A DNA stretch of 59,478 nucleotides from the NCBI RefSeq assembly GCF_021603645.1, contig NZ_BQHJ01000018.1, positions 1 to 59,478 on the forward strand, written 5' to 3'. The notes beneath the pieces are model-generated. The model was not told the DNA's origin and searched no databases. It saw nothing but the letters and a program-made list of their open reading frames with translations. How positions within the stretch are numbered: position 1 is the stretch's first letter; each line of letters starts with the position of its first letter. Made by a program: the position numbers and the translations under genes. The DNA is from Pseudomonas pseudonitroreducens (lineage in GTDB: Bacteria > Pseudomonadota > Gammaproteobacteria > Pseudomonadales > Pseudomonadaceae). Below, one piece after another: positions 29,303-39,278 of the stretch.

Positions 29303-30430
29303 ATGTCTAGCTCACCCAAAGCCCCCCAGAACACCCGCGTCATCGTCGGCATGTCCGGCGGCGTGGACTCCTCCGTCTCCGCCCTCCTCCTCAAGGAACA
29401 GGGCTACCAGGTGGAAGGTCTGTTCATGAAGAACTGGGAAGAGGACGACGGCACCGAATACTGCACCGCGATGACCGACCTGGCCGACGCCCAGGCCGTC
29501 TGCGACCGCATCGGCATCAAGCTGCATACCGCCAACTTTGCCGCGGAGTACTGGGACAACGTCTTCGAGCACTTCCTCGAGGAATACAAGGCCGGCCGCA
29601 CGCCGAACCCGGACATCCTCTGCAACCGCGAGATAAAGTTCAAAGCCTTCCTCGACTACGCCGTCGCCCTGGGCGCCGACCTGATCGCCACCGGCCACTA
29701 CGTGCGCCGTCGCGACATCGACGGCCGCAGCGAGCTGCTCAAGGGCCTGGACCCGAACAAGGACCAGAGCTACTTCCTCCACGCCGTGGGCGGCGAGCAG
29801 ATCGGCAAGACGCTGTTCCCGGTTGGCGAACTGGAGAAGCCCGAGGTCCGCGCCATCGCCGAGAAGTACGGCCTGGCCACCGCGAAGAAGAAGGACTCCA
29901 CTGGCATCTGTTTCATTGGCGAGCGCCGCTTCAGCGACTTCCTCAAGCAGTACCTGCCGGCCCAGCCGGGCGACATCGAGACCACCGACGGCCAGGTCAT
30001 CGGCAAGCACGTCGGCCTGATGTACCACACCATCGGCCAGCGCCAGGGCCTGGGCATTGGCGGCCTGAAGAACGCCGATGACAGCCCGTGGTATGTCCTG
30101 GAAAAAGACCTCGTGCGCAACGTCCTGGTCGTCGGCCAGGGCAATGACCATCCATGGCTGTTCTCCCGCGCCCTGCATGCCTCGCATATCTACTGGGTCA
30201 ACCCGGTGAACCTGGAGCAACCCAGGGCGCTGCGCGCCAAAGTGCGCTATCGCCAGTCCGACCAGGACTGCATGCTGGAACGCACCGAGAACGGCTACCG
30301 CGCTGTCTTCGACGAGCCGCAGCGCGCCGTCACCCCGGGCCAGTCCGTGGTTTTCTATGACGGCGAAGTCTGCCTCGGCGGCGGCGTCATCGAATCTGCT
30401 GAACCCGCGTTCGCTAAGGACCGTACATGA
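29303..30430 (+). CDS. mnmA: tRNA-specific 2-thiouridylase MnmA
   Basis: A 375-residue enzyme that puts sulfur on U34 of tRNA-Lys, tRNA-Glu and tRNA-Gln, accepting it from TusE. The ATP PP-loop [15 protein letters not shown] is at residues 16-30. The catalytic pair is Cys107 ([10 protein letters not shown]) and Cys203 ([12 protein letters not shown]). The C-terminal beta-barrel contains [12 protein letters not shown] and [19 protein letters not shown]. Its sulfur donors TusDCBE are encoded about 21 kb upstream. The stop overlaps the hflD start (ATGA), so nudJ-mnmA-hflD is probably one unit. Confidence 0.97.
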   Translation: MSSSPKAPQNTRVIVGMSGGVDSSVSALLLKEQGYQVEGLFMKNWEEDDGTEYCTAMTDLADAQAVCDRIGIKLHTANFAAEYWDNVFEHFLEEYKAGRTPNPDILCNREIKFKAFLDYAVALGADLIATGHYVRRRDIDGRSELLKGLDPNKDQSYFLHAVGGEQIGKTLFPVGELEKPEVRAIAEKYGLATAKKKDSTGICFIGERRFSDFLKQYLPAQPGDIETTDGQVIGKHVGLMYHTIGQRQGLGIGGLKNADDSPWYVLEKDLVRNVLVVGQGNDHPWLFSRALHASHIYWVNPVNLEQPRALRAKVRYRQSDQDCMLERTENGYRAVFDEPQRAVTPGQSVVFYDGEVCLGGGVIESAEPAFAKDRT

Positions 30431-31047
30431 GCGATCTGCACGACCAGATCATTGCCCTATCGGGCGTTTTCGAAGCCGCTGCCCTGGTAGACCGCCTCGC
30501 CCGCACCGGCCAGGTTCCCGAAGCGCCGCTGGGCTGCATGCTCGGCAGCCTGCTGGTACGCGACCCGAAGACCACCCTCGATGTCTACGGTGGCGACACC
30601 GCCAACCTGCGCGAGGGCTTCCGCGCCCTGGTCAGCGCCCTGGAACGCGATCCCAACAGCCTGCAGCGCGAGCCGCTGCGCTACGCGCTGTCGCTGATCG
30701 GCCTGGAACGCCAGTTGAACAAGCGTGATGACATGCTCGACATCATGGGCACCCGCCTGGACCAGATCCAGCAGCAGGTCCAGCACTTCGGCCTGGTCCA
30801 CGAGAACGTCATCGCCTCCTGCGCCGGGCTTTACCAGGACACCCTGAGCACCTTCCGCCAGCGCATCCAGGTGCACGGCGACATGCGCCACCTGCAGATC
30901 AACGCCAACGCCGCGCGCATTCGCGCCCTGCTGCTGGCCGGCATTCGCTCCGCACGCCTGTGGCGACAGCTCGGCGGCAACCGCTGGCAGATGCTCTTCG
31001 CCCGAAAGAAAATGCTCAACGAGCTGCGCCCTCTGCTGCGCGGCTGA
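30427..31047 (+). CDS. hflD: HflD family membrane-associated protein
   Basis: A 206-residue, mostly helical protein, named after the E. coli HflD that binds phage lambda CII and lowers lysogeny. The cellular role is less clear; the conserved linkage mnmA-hflD-purB is its best identifier. Conserved features are [45 protein letters not shown] and the C-terminal [25 protein letters not shown]. The start overlaps the mnmA stop by four bases. Confidence 0.93.
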   Translation: MSDLHDQIIALSGVFEAAALVDRLARTGQVPEAPLGCMLGSLLVRDPKTTLDVYGGDTANLREGFRALVSALERDPNSLQREPLRYALSLIGLERQLNKRDDMLDIMGTRLDQIQQQVQHFGLVHENVIASCAGLYQDTLSTFRQRIQVHGDMRHLQINANAARIRALLLAGIRSARLWRQLGGNRWQMLFARKKMLNELRPLLRG

Positions 31048-31101
31048 AGCATGCCCTTCCGGTCGCCGCAAGGGCGACCGGTACGCGCCATTCGTGTATG
31101 A

Positions 31102-32514
<1,413 letters not shown>

Positions 32515-32532
32515 GATTCGCCCCAACTTTGC

Positions 32533-32557
32533 ACGCCCGGCTGTGCCGGGCGTTTTT
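32533..32557 (+). terminator. Rho-independent terminator of purB
   Basis: ACGCCCGG-CTGT-GCCGGGCGT followed by a T run ends 18 bases before roxA. Readthrough to roxA is possible because the gap is short. Confidence 0.85.
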
Positions 32558-32574
32558 GTTTCAAGGACTTAGAC

Positions 32575-33750
32575 ATGAATCCTGCTATCCCTCTTCAGCT
32601 TTTGGGCGGCATCAGCGCCGAAGAATTCCTCCGCGACTACTGGCAGAAGAAGCCCCTGCTGGTGCGCCAGGCCATCCCGGATTTCAAGAGCCCGCTGGAC
32701 CCTGACGAACTGGCCGGCCTCGCCCTGGAAGAGATGATCGAGTCGCGCATCGTCGTCGAGCACGGCGACAGCCCCTGGGAACTGCGCCGCGGCCCGTTCC
32801 AGGAAGACACCTTCAGCCAGATGCCCGAGCGTGACTGGACCCTGCTGGTACAGGCGGTCGATCAGTTCATCCCGGAAGTCGCCGAACTGCTGGAACACTT
32901 CAAGTTCCTGCCCAGCTGGCGTATCGACGACGTGATGATCAGCTACGCCGCACCGGGCGGCGGCGTTGGCCCGCACTTCGACAATTACGACGTATTCCTG
33001 CTGCAGGGCCACGGTCATCGCCGCTGGAAAGTCGGCCAGACCTGCGACGCCAGCAGCCCGATGCTGCCGCACGCCGATCTGCGCATCCTCGCCGAATTCG
33101 AAGAGAGCGCCGAATGGGTCCTGGAGCCCGGCGACATGCTCTACCTGCCGCCGCGCGTCGCCCACTACGGCATCGCCGAAGACGACTGCATGACCTATTC
33201 GGTCGGCTTCCGCGCCCCCAGCGCCGCCGAAGTGCTGACCCACTTCACCGACTTCCTCGCGCAGTTCCTTTCCGACGAAGAACGTTACAGCGACGCCGGC
33301 ATGGCCGCGATGAAAGGTGATTTCGACCAGCACCAGATCCAGCGCGACGCCCTCGACCGCCTGAAGAACCTGCTACAGGAACACATGAGCGACGAGCGCC
33401 TGCTGCTGACCTGGTTCGGCCAGTTCATGACCGAGCCGCGCTACCCGGAACTGGTGGCCGGCGAGGAGATCGAGGAAGACGACCTGACCGCCGCCATCGA
33501 GGACGGCGAGGTACTGATCCGCAACCCCAGCGCCCGCATGGCCTGGAGCGAAGTGGACGTCGGCCTGCTGCTGTTCGCCAGCGGCCAGACCGTGGTCCTG
33601 CCGGAAAAACTGCGCGACCTGCTCAAGCTGGTGTGCTCGGCGGAATCGCTGCACGAAGGGAATCTCGGCCAATGGCTGGCCGACGACGATGGGCGTAAGC
33701 TCATCGGAGAACTGATCAAACAGGGCAGTCTGGAGTTTGCCGATGAGTAG
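32575..33750 (+). CDS. roxA: Ribosomal protein oxygenase RoxA (YcfD-like cupin)
   Basis: A 391-residue Fe(II)/2-oxoglutarate oxygenase of the JmjC type. E. coli YcfD hydroxylates an arginine of ribosomal protein L16. The iron ligands here are His134 and Asp136 (GPHFDNYDVFLLQ) and His197 (PRVAHYGIAEDD), spaced as in YcfD. The C-terminal third is the winged-helix/dimerisation part. The start MNPAIPLQLLGG follows AAGGACTTAGAC. The last codons overlap the next gene. By sequence it is the ortholog of PA2629 or its neighbour. Confidence 0.93.
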   Translation: MNPAIPLQLLGGISAEEFLRDYWQKKPLLVRQAIPDFKSPLDPDELAGLALEEMIESRIVVEHGDSPWELRRGPFQEDTFSQMPERDWTLLVQAVDQFIPEVAELLEHFKFLPSWRIDDVMISYAAPGGGVGPHFDNYDVFLLQGHGHRRWKVGQTCDASSPMLPHADLRILAEFEESAEWVLEPGDMLYLPPRVAHYGIAEDDCMTYSVGFRAPSAAEVLTHFTDFLAQFLSDEERYSDAGMAAMKGDFDQHQIQRDALDRLKNLLQEHMSDERLLLTWFGQFMTEPRYPELVAGEEIEEDDLTAAIEDGEVLIRNPSARMAWSEVDVGLLLFASGQTVVLPEKLRDLLKLVCSAESLHEGNLGQWLADDDGRKLIGELIKQGSLEFADE

Positions 33751-34171
33751 CAAGATCAGGGTTCGCGTGGCGGACTGGCAGAAGGATAATGCCGATCTGC
33801 GGCGCATTCGCGAGGCGGTATTCATCGCCGAGCAATCGGTCCCGCCGGAACTCGAATGGGACGCCGAGGATGTCGAAGCCGTGCACTTCCTGGCCTTCGA
33901 AGGCGACTACGCCATCGGTACCGCCCGCCTCCTGCCGGACGGGCATATCGGCCGGGTATCGGTGCTCAAGGACTGGCGCGGCCTGAAGGTCGGCGACCTG
34001 CTGATGCGCGCCGCCATCGAGCAGGCCGAAAGCCAGGGGCTGAAACGCCAGTTGCTGACGGCACAGGTCTACGCCATTCCCTTCTACGAACGGCTAGGCT
34101 TTCAGGTAGCCAGCGGCGAATTCCTCGACGCCGGCCTCCCCCACGTGGACATGGTGCGCGAAAGCGCCTGA
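33743..34171 (+). CDS. GNAT-family N-acetyltransferase (ElaA/YjcF-like)
   Basis: A 142-residue acetyltransferase. The GNAT core is visible: an N-terminal helix RRIREAVFIAEQSVPPELEW, strand AVHFLAFEGDYAIGTARLLPDG, then IGRVSVLKDWRGLKVGDLLMRAAIEQAESQG (motif A, acetyl-CoA pyrophosphate loop in a degenerate RGLKVG form) and AIPFYERLGFQVASGEFLDAGLPHVDM. The C-terminal HVDM ending is common in the YjcF group. The start overlaps the roxA stop by eight bases, with GGAG seven bases before ATG 33743. The substrate is unknown. Confidence 0.88.
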   Translation: MSSKIRVRVADWQKDNADLRRIREAVFIAEQSVPPELEWDAEDVEAVHFLAFEGDYAIGTARLLPDGHIGRVSVLKDWRGLKVGDLLMRAAIEQAESQGLKRQLLTAQVYAIPFYERLGFQVASGEFLDAGLPHVDMVRESA

Positions 34172-34194
34172 GCAGCTATTCAGCAAGGAGCGAC

Positions 34195-34821
34195 ATGGAT
34201 AACGCCCCGGACCAAGACGACCTCCCGGTAGAACTGCCGGACATCGAGTTTCAGTCACCGGGGCGTTTTGCCGTCCACAACCCGCCCAGCGAAGCGCTGC
34301 CGCCCGAAATACTCGAGCCGGCGCCCTTCCGCCTCGGCGAAGGCGACCAACTGCAGCGTTTCAGCAAGCCGGACGATGCACGCGCGCACGCTCTGGCGCT
34401 GATCCAGCAGGCGCGCCGCACGCTCTATATCTACACACCTGACCTCGAGCCCTGGCTGTATCACCACAGCAGCATCCAGGAAGCCTGCACCCAGTTGCTG
34501 CTGGGCAATCCGCGCAACCGCCTGATGATCCTGCTGCGCGACAGCACGCGCGCGGTGAAGGAAGGCCATCGCCTGCTCAACCTCAGCCGCCGCTTGTCCA
34601 GCTACTGCCAGATTCGCCGGATCAATCCCGACTACCCCAGCGAGGAGCACGCCTTCCTCCTGGCTGACGATTGCGGCCTGCTGCTGCGCCCGGAGCCGGG
34701 CGAATACGCCGGATACGTGCACTACAACAATGCTGGCCGCGTCCGCCAGCTGATCGCGCAATTCGAACAGACCTGGAATACCAGCGTCCTCGACCCGAAC
34801 CTGCGGAGTTTCCTGATTTGA
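34195..34821 (+). CDS. PLD-like conserved protein (DUF7931-type)
   Basis: A 208-residue protein. The first 50 residues are acidic and proline-rich and probably disordered. The rest (ALALIQQARRTLYIYTPDLEPWLYHHSSIQEACTQLLL, NRLMILLRDSTRAVKEGHRLLNLSRRLSSYCQIRRI, AFLLADDCGLLLRPEPGEYAGYVHYNNAG) resembles one half of a phospholipase-D fold but I see no HKD motif, so catalysis is doubtful. AAGGAG lies before ATG 34195. The stop overlaps the TTG start of the following secretin-like gene, so they are coupled. Function unknown. Confidence 0.75.
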   Translation: MDNAPDQDDLPVELPDIEFQSPGRFAVHNPPSEALPPEILEPAPFRLGEGDQLQRFSKPDDARAHALALIQQARRTLYIYTPDLEPWLYHHSSIQEACTQLLLGNPRNRLMILLRDSTRAVKEGHRLLNLSRRLSSYCQIRRINPDYPSEEHAFLLADDCGLLLRPEPGEYAGYVHYNNAGRVRQLIAQFEQTWNTSVLDPNLRSFLI

Positions 34822-35633
34822 GCCGACACCCTCTTGCCCTGATGCTCGCCTGCGCGATCAGCGTCACTGCCACGGCAGCGCCGCGCACCGAGATCATTCC
34901 GCTCAACTACCGCACCGCCGAAGACGTGCTGCCGGTGGCGCAGCAGGTGCTGGGCAACGAGGGCCGGGTCACCGCCTATGGCAACCAGTTGGTGGTCAAC
35001 GCCGAGCTGCCGAAGATCCGCGAGCTGCAGCAAGTAATCGAACAACTGGATACACGTCCGCACCAGCTACTGATCAGCCTCGACACCGTCGATGGCAGCC
35101 AGGGCAGCCAGAGCGGCTACTCGGTGGACGGCTCGGTCAGCGCCGGCAACGTGGAGATCCAGTCCGGCCACGGCAAAGTCAACGGCCGCGACCAGGTGCG
35201 CATCATCAACCGCTCCACCAGCAGCCGCGGCGGCGGCACCCAGCAGGTGCGCGCTACCGAGGGCTCCCCCGCATTCATCCAGGTCGGCCAGAGCCAACCG
35301 GTGACCAACGCCGGCATCGGTCCCTACGGCCAGGTCTACAGCCAGACCGAGTATCGCGACGCCAACCAGGGCATGTATGTAACGGCGAGCCTGTCCGGCA
35401 ATCTCGTGCACATCACCCTGAGCACTCGCAACGACCGCTTCAACGGCAATTACCAGGGATCGATGAATACCAGCTCAGCCGACACCCGGGTCAGCGGCCC
35501 GATCGGCCAGTGGATCGAGATCGGCGGCGTCAGCGAGAGCAACCAGAGCACGCAGAGCGGCTACACCCGCCAATACAGCACCCAGGGCCGCAACGACAGC
35601 AGCCTGCGGGTGAAGGTCGAAGTGCTCGACTAA
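34818..35633 (+). CDS. Secretin N-domain-like secreted protein
   Basis: A 271-residue exported protein. The first 23 residues (SRHPLALMLACAISVTATAA) form a signal peptide. Residues about 28-82 match a secretin short N-domain (IIPLNYRTAEDVLPVAQQVLG, then AYGNQLVVNAELPKIRELQQVIEQLDTRPHQLLISL). The remainder is Ser/Gly/Gln-rich with no secretin beta-domain, so it cannot form a pore by itself. The TTG start at 34818 overlaps the upstream stop (TTGA); an internal ATG at 34842 would shorten the signal peptide too far. Likely periplasmic or surface-attached. Function unknown. Confidence 0.72.
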   Translation: MSRHPLALMLACAISVTATAAPRTEIIPLNYRTAEDVLPVAQQVLGNEGRVTAYGNQLVVNAELPKIRELQQVIEQLDTRPHQLLISLDTVDGSQGSQSGYSVDGSVSAGNVEIQSGHGKVNGRDQVRIINRSTSSRGGGTQQVRATEGSPAFIQVGQSQPVTNAGIGPYGQVYSQTEYRDANQGMYVTASLSGNLVHITLSTRNDRFNGNYQGSMNTSSADTRVSGPIGQWIEIGGVSESNQSTQSGYTRQYSTQGRNDSSLRVKVEVLD

Positions 35634-35673
35634 TCCTTCCGTAGGTGACCTGCCAGTCCTCGTTAGACCTTCG

Positions 35674-35699
35674 TGTAGTAGTCCAAAAAAAACACTACA
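35674..35699. promoter_or_regulatory. Inverted repeat resembling an RccR operator upstream of aceA
   Basis: TGTAGT (35674-35679) and ACTACA (35694-35699) are perfect complements separated by 14 bases, immediately upstream of a candidate -35. From memory, RccR, the KDPG-responsive repressor of glyoxylate-shunt and pyruvate genes in Pseudomonas, recognises TGTAGT...ACTACA with variable spacing, and aceA is one of its targets. Confidence 0.65.
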
Positions 35700-35705
35700 A
35701 AACGT

Positions 35706-35735
35706 TTGACGAACGCTCGTTTGAAAGGGCATGAT
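35706..35735 (+). promoter_or_regulatory. Candidate aceA promoter
   Basis: TTGACG (35706-35711) and CATGAT (35730-35735) are 18 bp apart, just after the RccR-like repeat. Transcription from here would give a leader of about 400 nt before aceA. Confidence 0.5.
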
Positions 35736-35741
35736 GGCCTC

Positions 35742-36142
35742 GCTCCCGCTAACCAGAGGGCCTCAAAGCCCTTCGGACCAAGCCAGTGGCCCACCCGCCA
35801 TGCAGGTCCGTGTTGTTAAGCCCACAAGGCGGATCGACGAGGTTGCGACTGGCAAGAGGTTGTCCTGAGGGACGGGGAAGCAAGCCTAAGCAACAGCACG
35901 AAGTGACGGATTCAGCCGTCCACCATCGCCCAACGGCTGCCACGAGCCGGCAAGCGATTCTGGATGTACCGCTGCAGTCACCAGTCTGTCCGCCGCGCCA
36001 CCCCACTCCTCCAGCGTCATTCCTTCTTTCGGTCGCCCCTTCGCCATCCCGCGGCGAGCAACCCGCAGTCAAATCCGTTTCGATACAGGTTTTGAGTGGG
36101 TAAGTCGGTGCTCAACCAAACACATACTTTGAAGGATTGACC
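35742..36142 (+). other. Long untranslated region upstream of aceA
   Basis: About 400 bases between the candidate promoter and the aceA start contain no convincing gene. Short frames on both strands lack ribosome sites and do not look like proteins. The stretch has several local stem possibilities (for example around GAGGGCCTCAAAGCCCTTC near 35756-35774) and may be a structured leader. AAGGATTGACC supplies the aceA ribosome site. Confidence 0.5.
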
Positions 36143-37738
36143 ATGTCCGCATATCAAAACGACATCAAAGCCGTTGCCGCTCTGAAAGAGAAAACCGGTA
36201 ACAGCTGGAGCGCTATCAACCCCGAGTCGGTTGCCCGTATGCGCGCTCAGAACCGCTTCAAGACTGGTCTGGACATCGCCAAGTACACTGCGGCCATCAT
36301 GCGCAAGGACATGGCCGAGTATGACGCCGACAACTCCGTCTACACCCAGTCGCTGGGTTGCTGGCACGGCTTCATCGGTCAGCAGAAGCTGATCTCGATC
36401 AAGAAGCACCTGAAGACCACCAACAAGCGCTACCTCTACCTGTCCGGCTGGATGGTTGCCGCGCTGCGTTCCGACTTCGGCCCGCTGCCCGACCAGTCCA
36501 TGCACGAAAAAACCGCCGTTTCCGGCCTGATCGAAGAGCTCTACACCTTCCTGCGCCAGGCTGACGCCCGTGAGCTGGACCTGCTCTTCACCGCCCTGGA
36601 CAGCGCTCGTGCCGCCGGCGACAAAGCCAAACAGGACGAAATCCAGGCTCAGATCGATGGCTACGAAACCCACGTAGTACCGATCATCGCCGACATCGAC
36701 GCCGGCTTCGGCAACCCGGAAGCCACCTACCTGCTGGCCAAGAAGATGATCGAAGCCGGTGCCTGCTGCATCCAGATCGAGAACCAGGTTTCCGACGAGA
36801 AGCAGTGCGGCCACCAGGACGGTAAAGTGACCGTTCCGCACGAAGACTTCCTCGCCAAGATCAACGCCGTTCGCTACGCGTTCCTCGAACTGGGCGTTGA
36901 CGACGGTGTGATCGTTGCCCGTACCGACTCCCTGGGCGCCGGCCTGACCAAGCAGATCGCCGTGACCAAAGAGCCGGGCGACCTGGGCGACCAATACAAC
37001 TCCTTCCTGGATTGCGAAGAAGTTTCCGCTGCCGAACTGCAGAACGGCGACGTGGTGATCAACCGCGGCGGCAAGCTGCTGCGTCCGAAGCGCCTGGCTT
37101 CCAACCTGTTCCAGTTCCGCAAGGGCACCGGCGAAGACCGTTGCGTCCTCGACTGCATCACCTCGCTGCAGAACGGCGCCGACCTGCTGTGGATCGAAAC
37201 CGAGAAGCCGCACGTTGGCCAGATCAAGGGCATGGTTGACCGCATCCGCCAAGTCATCCCGAACGCCAAGCTGGTTTACAACAACAGCCCGTCGTTCAAC
37301 TGGACCCTGAACTTCCGCCAGCAGGTCTTCGACGCGTTCGTTGCCGAAGGCAAGGACGTTTCCGCCTACGACCGCGCCAAGCTGATGAGCGTCGAGTACG
37401 ACGAGACCGAACTGGCCCAGGTTGCCGACGAGAAGATCCGTACCTTCCAGCGCGATGGTTCCGCCCACGCCGGCATCTTCCACCACCTGATCACCCTGCC
37501 GACCTACCACACCGCCGCTCTGTCGACCGACAACCTGGCCAAAGGCTACTTCGCCGACCAGGGCATGCTGGCCTACGTGAAAGGCGTTCAGCGTCAGGAA
37601 CTGCGTCAGGGCATCGCCTGCGTCAAGCACCAGAACATGGCTGGCTCGGACATCGGCGACAACCACAAAGAGTACTTCGCTGGCGAAGCTGCTCTGAAAG
37701 CCTCGGGTAAAGACAACACCATGAACCAGTTCCACTAA
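36143..37738 (+). CDS. aceA: Isocitrate lyase
   Basis: A 531-residue enzyme of the long ICL subfamily found in P. aeruginosa. It cleaves isocitrate to glyoxylate and succinate in the glyoxylate shunt, needed for growth on acetate and fatty acids. The catalytic motif is KQCGH with Cys222. PIIADIDAGFGN supplies the metal-binding aspartates, and the substrate loop YNNSPSFNW is present. GAAGGA lies seven bases before ATG 36143; an in-frame TTG at 36137 is less likely. Expression is probably set by the RccR-like site. Two strong hairpins follow. Confidence 0.97.
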   Translation: MSAYQNDIKAVAALKEKTGNSWSAINPESVARMRAQNRFKTGLDIAKYTAAIMRKDMAEYDADNSVYTQSLGCWHGFIGQQKLISIKKHLKTTNKRYLYLSGWMVAALRSDFGPLPDQSMHEKTAVSGLIEELYTFLRQADARELDLLFTALDSARAAGDKAKQDEIQAQIDGYETHVVPIIADIDAGFGNPEATYLLAKKMIEAGACCIQIENQVSDEKQCGHQDGKVTVPHEDFLAKINAVRYAFLELGVDDGVIVARTDSLGAGLTKQIAVTKEPGDLGDQYNSFLDCEEVSAAELQNGDVVINRGGKLLRPKRLASNLFQFRKGTGEDRCVLDCITSLQNGADLLWIETEKPHVGQIKGMVDRIRQVIPNAKLVYNNSPSFNWTLNFRQQVFDAFVAEGKDVSAYDRAKLMSVEYDETELAQVADEKIRTFQRDGSAHAGIFHHLITLPTYHTAALSTDNLAKGYFADQGMLAYVKGVQRQELRQGIACVKHQNMAGSDIGDNHKEYFAGEAALKASGKDNTMNQFH

Positions 37739-37749
37739 GAACTGGCTCA

Positions 37750-37810
37750 CCAGCCCCTCGGGGCTGGCAGGCTCAACAAGACCCCGGCCTCGGCCGGGGT
37801 CTTGTTTTTT
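37750..37810 (+). terminator. Tandem hairpins and terminator of aceA
   Basis: A perfect stem CCAGCCCC-TC-GGGGCTGG (37750-37767) is followed by AAGACCCCGGCC-TC-GGCCGGGGTCTT and a T-rich tract (37779-37810). The second has the full form of a rho-independent terminator. Confidence 0.9.
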
Positions 37811-37913
37811 GCGCTTGGCCAAACCGCCAGCCGCCCGCTCTTCGCCCGCCAAGGGCAAAGCCGCATCGGTATGTCAGCCTCGGGCCTCCTCAAGACAAGC
37901 GGACAGCCCCTCC

Positions 37914-38414
37914 ATGAACGCAACGCCCAGGCGCAATCGCCTCGCCCTCGCCGCCCATCTCATTCAGCGCCTGCCACGCCGCCTTCATGAGCCGCTGCTC
38001 AGCCGCCTGTTCTGCTCACAGGTGCGCTTCGCCGGGACGGCGGGCGTACGCATACAGCAGCTATCCCACAACAAAGTGCGCATGAGCCTGGCCAACCACC
38101 GCCGCGCTCGCAATCACATTGGCGGCGTGCACGCCGCCGCCATGGCCCTGCTGGCCGAGTCCGCCAGCGGCTGCATGGTTGGCATGAACCTGCCGGATCA
38201 CAAGCTGCCGCTGATCAAGACCCTCAAGGTGGACTACCTGCGCCGGGCCCGCGGCGGCCTGCGCGCCATCGCCACGCTGCAGCCTGAACAGCGGCGCGCC
38301 ATGCAGGAGCAGGACAAGGGCGAAGCACTGATCCAGGTGATCCTGCTGGACGACTCCGGCGACCAGCCGGTGCACTGCGAAATGCTCTGGGCGTGGATCA
38401 CCAAGAGAAACTGA
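37914..38414 (+). CDS. DUF4442 hotdog-fold thioesterase-like protein
   Basis: A 166-residue protein of the DUF4442 group, related to PaaI-type acyl-CoA thioesterases. The segment QLSHNKVRMSLANHRRARNHIGGVHAAAMALLAESASGCMVGMNLPD is the hotdog helix with the RNHIGGVHA pattern, and KTLKVDYLRRARGGLRAIATL is the following strand. ATG 37914 is chosen because the earlier in-frame codons overlap the aceA terminator and look non-coding; its ribosome site is weak. The substrate is unknown. Confidence 0.8.
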   Translation: MNATPRRNRLALAAHLIQRLPRRLHEPLLSRLFCSQVRFAGTAGVRIQQLSHNKVRMSLANHRRARNHIGGVHAAAMALLAESASGCMVGMNLPDHKLPLIKTLKVDYLRRARGGLRAIATLQPEQRRAMQEQDKGEALIQVILLDDSGDQPVHCEMLWAWITKRN

Positions 38415-38854
38415 ACCACCCAGCACCGGGACACCCAGGGAGTGGATGAAGGGCGCGCTCGCCGTCACTATTTGCGCGAAATAAAAAGCGCGCCGCTTAT
38501 ATGTAGTAAAGTTACGGATATACGACACTGCAAATGATAATACTTATCATTTATAGATCATCGATTTATTGCGAACAAATACCTCGAAAGTACTATTCGA
38601 CCAAAGCCGAAGTGCCGTCACACTAGGCATTCAGAGGCGCGCAAACAGGGCGCTACGGGAAATGCAAAAGCCTTTTGCCCGAAATAGAAGCATCTGTTTG
38701 TGTTGGAAAAATTTACTTGCTGAAGGCTTTGGGCATAAAATTGGAAAGATGACCTGAACCCTTAGCTCACTATCCTTGAGTTGTCGGGTTCGCAGTAGTC
38801 GGGCGTTGCGCCCGAAACCCAAGACAATCGTTATTTGTAGGAAGGAGTATCGGC
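38415..38854. promoter_or_regulatory. Low-GC control region upstream of the nuo operon
   Basis: These 440 bases hold no gene I would defend. By hand count GC is about 42% over 38521-38760 (17 of 60 in the first line), far below the neighbouring genes. Besides the Fur-like palindrome there is a 15-bp operator-like palindrome GCAAAAG-C-CTTTTGC (38664-38678) and a GGGCG/CGCCC stem near 38799-38813. A TTG-started frame at 38569-38757 lacks a ribosome site. GGAAGGAG directly precedes nuoA. A small RNA in this stretch cannot be excluded. Confidence 0.55.
38532..38552. promoter_or_regulatory. Fur-box-like perfect palindrome
   Basis: AAATGATAA-TAC-TTATCATTT is a perfect 9-3-9 inverted repeat. Read as the 7-1-7 Fur motif (TGATAAT-N-ATTATCA), it matches 13 of 14 specified bases. 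It overlaps a possible -10, GATAAT at 38536-38541, which has TTACGG 18 bp upstream. It lies about 300 bp before nuoA. Confidence 0.7.
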
Positions 38855-39268
38855 ATGCCCAATCCAGCTGAACTTGCAGCTCAACACTGGGGACTCGCCG
38901 CCTTCCTTTTAGGAGTGCTGGGCCTGCTCGCCTTCATGCTAGGGGTTTCCAGCCTGCTTGGCAGTAAGGCATTTGGTCGCAGCAAGAACGAACCGTTCGA
39001 ATCCGGGATCGTTCCTACCGGCAGCGCACGCCTGCGTCTGTCGGCAAAATTCTATCTGGTCGCGATGCTCTTCGTGATCTTCGACGTCGAAGCCCTCTTC
39101 CTCTTCGCCTGGTCCGTGTCCGTCCGTGAAAGCGGTTGGGCAGGTCTGATCGAGGCAACCATTTTCATAGCAATTCTGTTGGCAGGTCTTGTCTACCTGT
39201 GGCGTATCGGCGCGCTCGATTGGGCACCGGCGGCACGTCGCGCACGGCAGGCGAAGCTAAAACAATGA
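38855..39268 (+). CDS. nuoA: NADH-quinone oxidoreductase subunit A
   Basis: A 137-residue membrane subunit of complex I with three spans (starting about residues 12, 67 and 94). The conserved loop between spans 1 and 2 holds [44 protein letters not shown], which borders the quinone site. It is the first of 13 nuo genes; ATG 38855 has a strong GGAAGGAG site. All downstream nuo genes run in the same direction with short gaps, apart from the one between nuoF and nuoG. Confidence 0.97.
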   Translation: MPNPAELAAQHWGLAAFLLGVLGLLAFMLGVSSLLGSKAFGRSKNEPFESGIVPTGSARLRLSAKFYLVAMLFVIFDVEALFLFAWSVSVRESGWAGLIEATIFIAILLAGLVYLWRIGALDWAPAARRARQAKLKQ

Positions 39269-39278
39269 GGCTTTGGCG

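Noticed and set aside
35786-36103. 105-codon frame in the aceA leader
   Set aside because: No ribosome site, non-protein-like composition, and an equally long frame lies on the other strand.
38569-38757. 62-codon TTG-started frame in the gap before nuoA
   Set aside because: No Shine-Dalgarno sequence, no homology I recognise, and it lies in the low-GC control region. It could be a degraded or regulatory sequence.
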